Shown in pieces: positions 62,954 to 64,000 of a stretch of DNA of 64,000 bases; the stretch's first letter is position 1; each line of letters begins with the position of its first letter. The position numbers and the translations under genes were made by a program. The notes below the pieces were generated by a model. That model saw only the letters and a list, made by a program, of their open reading frames with translations, had not been told where the DNA came from and did no database searches. The DNA comes from FEN-1297 sp963710735. Lineage in GTDB: Bacteria > Bacteroidota > Ignavibacteria > Ignavibacteriales > Ignavibacteriaceae. The stretch lies in assembly GCA_963710735.1 (NCBI GenBank), contig CAVQBN010000003.1, positions 16,552 to 80,551 on the forward strand. Direction: 5' to 3'.

Positions 62954-63919
62954 CTACACATCCAGATCATATCCCAGGCTAGGGAACATCTTTGTTTTAT
63001 AGAACTCAACTGTTAATTCCAATCCATCTTTAAAGGTAACTTCAGGTTTATAGCCGAGCAGCTTTTCAGCAAGACTTATATCCGCAATTAGATGTTTAAT
63101 ATCGTTCTTTCTGGGCTCAGAGTAAATAGGCAGTATTTCGCTGTGAAGGGTATCGTTTATGGAATCCACCAGCTGATTTAATGTAATATGTTCATTAGAA
63201 GCACAATTTATTACCTCTCCGTGTCCTTTTATATCTGCAGTTGCGGCCAGATAATTTGCTTTAACAATATTGGAAACATATACAAAATCCCTGCTTTGCT
63301 CGCCGTCCCCGTATATTACAGGCTGACTGCCCTCCAGCATAGTTTTAATAAATTTAGGAATAATTGGAGAATACTGCGATTCGGAATCCTGCTTGGGGCC
63401 GAATACACTGAAGTACCTTAATGAAATAGTTTCTAAACCATAGAGGTCTGAAAATATTCTGCAATAACCTTCACCGGCTAACTTAGTTAATGCAAATGGA
63501 GTTAGAGCACGAAGCGGTAAATTTTCATGTTTGGGTAATTCCCTGGTATTTCCGTAAACAGAAGAAGAGCTTGCAAAAACAACTCTCTGCACATCGTATT
63601 TTTTTGCTGCATCTAAGATGTTAATTGTACCGTTAATATTTACCTCATTGCACAATACCGGATTGGGAACAGAGCGCTGTGCCGGCGTTAATGCAGCCTG
63701 GTGAAGTATTATTTCCGTTCCTCTTACGGCTTCAATTACCGAGTTATAATTTCTAACATCTCCTTCAATAAGCTCGATATCTTTTTCAAACTCGTAAATA
63801 TTTTCCTTTTTACCGGTTGAAAAATTATCCAGCACTTTTACATGATGGCCTTTATTCAATAAGAACTCAACTAAATTTGAACCGACGAATCCCCCTCCTC
63901 CAGTAACTAAAAATTTCAA
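62954..63919 (-). CDS. NAD-dependent nucleotide-sugar epimerase, catalytic Tyr replaced by Phe
   Basis: Protein of 321 aa of the extended SDR (GalE/WbpP-like) family: FLVTGGGGFVGSNLVEFLLNKGHHVKVLDNFSTGKKENI, LHQAALTPAQRSVPNP, SSSSVYGNTRELPKHEN, LRYFSVFGPKQDSESQYSPIIPKF, which favours a UDP-GlcNAc/UDP-GalNAc 4-epimerase type. The catalytic YxxxK reads PFALTK: the Tyr codon is TTT (Phe). This single base change would cripple epimerisation if real. Otherwise intact. The start is 80 bases from the right edge. Confidence 0.85.
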   Translation of the reverse strand: MKFLVTGGGGFVGSNLVEFLLNKGHHVKVLDNFSTGKKENIYEFEKDIELIEGDVRNYNSVIEAVRGTEIILHQAALTPAQRSVPNPVLCNEVNINGTINILDAAKKYDVQRVVFASSSSVYGNTRELPKHENLPLRALTPFALTKLAGEGYCRIFSDLYGLETISLRYFSVFGPKQDSESQYSPIIPKFIKTMLEGSQPVIYGDGEQSRDFVYVSNIVKANYLAATADIKGHGEVINCASNEHITLNQLVDSINDTLHSEILPIYSEPRKNDIKHLIADISLAEKLLGYKPEVTFKDGLELTVEFYKTKMFPSLGYDLDV

Positions 63920-64000
63920 ACCTAATAATCCTTTTTATAATTTTAAGAGAAATACTGCTGTGTTATCTTTATAATAAGAACAGAATTAAGAATGAATAAT

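Overview
The window is a low-GC bacterial chromosome segment. The mix of genes points to the Bacteroidota/Chlorobiota/Ignavibacteria (FCB) assemblage: a long-form ProRS, an OPT transporter, a Wzc/SLBB/Wzi-type capsule set, a DUF6266-like protein, three four-helix-bundle (S23/IVS-like) genes, and intergenic palindromes of the TGTCAT-TTCGACC kind. An Ignavibacteria-like organism is my best guess, but it is an inference from gene content only. No rRNA or tRNA gene was recognised.

Layout. 1-66 is the tail of an RlmD-type rRNA methyltransferase. 405-4240 is a toxin-antitoxin island: AbiEi/AbiEii, a Phd/ParE pair and a RES-domain protein. 4487-17243 is mostly core: RsmI-like methyltransferase, membrane protein plus OPT transporter, ProRS, acyl-ACP desaturase, YceH-like protein, ClC channel with CBS/TrkA-C domains, U32 peptidase and PepT. 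From 17391 to 50115 nearly everything is on the minus strand and serves surface polysaccharide synthesis. The parts are GDP-fucose (gmd, fcl), dTDP-sugar enzymes (rfbA, rfbC), a sugar aminotransferase, a Wzc-type kinase with an SLBB partner, a Wzi-like outer-membrane protein, two tandem WcaJ-type initiating transferases, a WecG/TagA transferase, glycosyltransferases, Wzy and Wzx. Interleaved are a two-subunit molybdenum hydroxylase, a DODA-type dioxygenase, a GIY-YIG nuclease and two four-helix-bundle genes. The stretch 40150-50150 looks more AT-rich than its flanks and is probably an exchangeable O-antigen/capsule cassette.

50116-62950 is an accessory region of sparse genes in repeat-dense DNA: a DUF433/DUF5615 pair, a sigma-like/small protein/ImmA-IrrE trio, a DUF6266-like protein, an RmlD-like reductase lying between fragments of a decayed DUF4143-type ATPase, an intact DUF4143-type ATPase between ~450-bp direct repeats, a GNAT enzyme and four-helix-bundle genes. 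The window ends in a sugar epimerase.

Two general features matter to a reader. First, at least ten genes, including essential proS, are broken by single-base insertions or deletions, usually in homopolymers; I merged those pieces by reading the adjacent frame, and sequencing error is the likeliest cause. Second, the intergenic DNA carries several mobile-looking repeat families: two MITE-like elements with terminal inverted repeats and target duplications, a palindromic family one copy of which encloses a GIY-YIG nuclease gene, and a tiny double-hairpin unit seen at seven sites.
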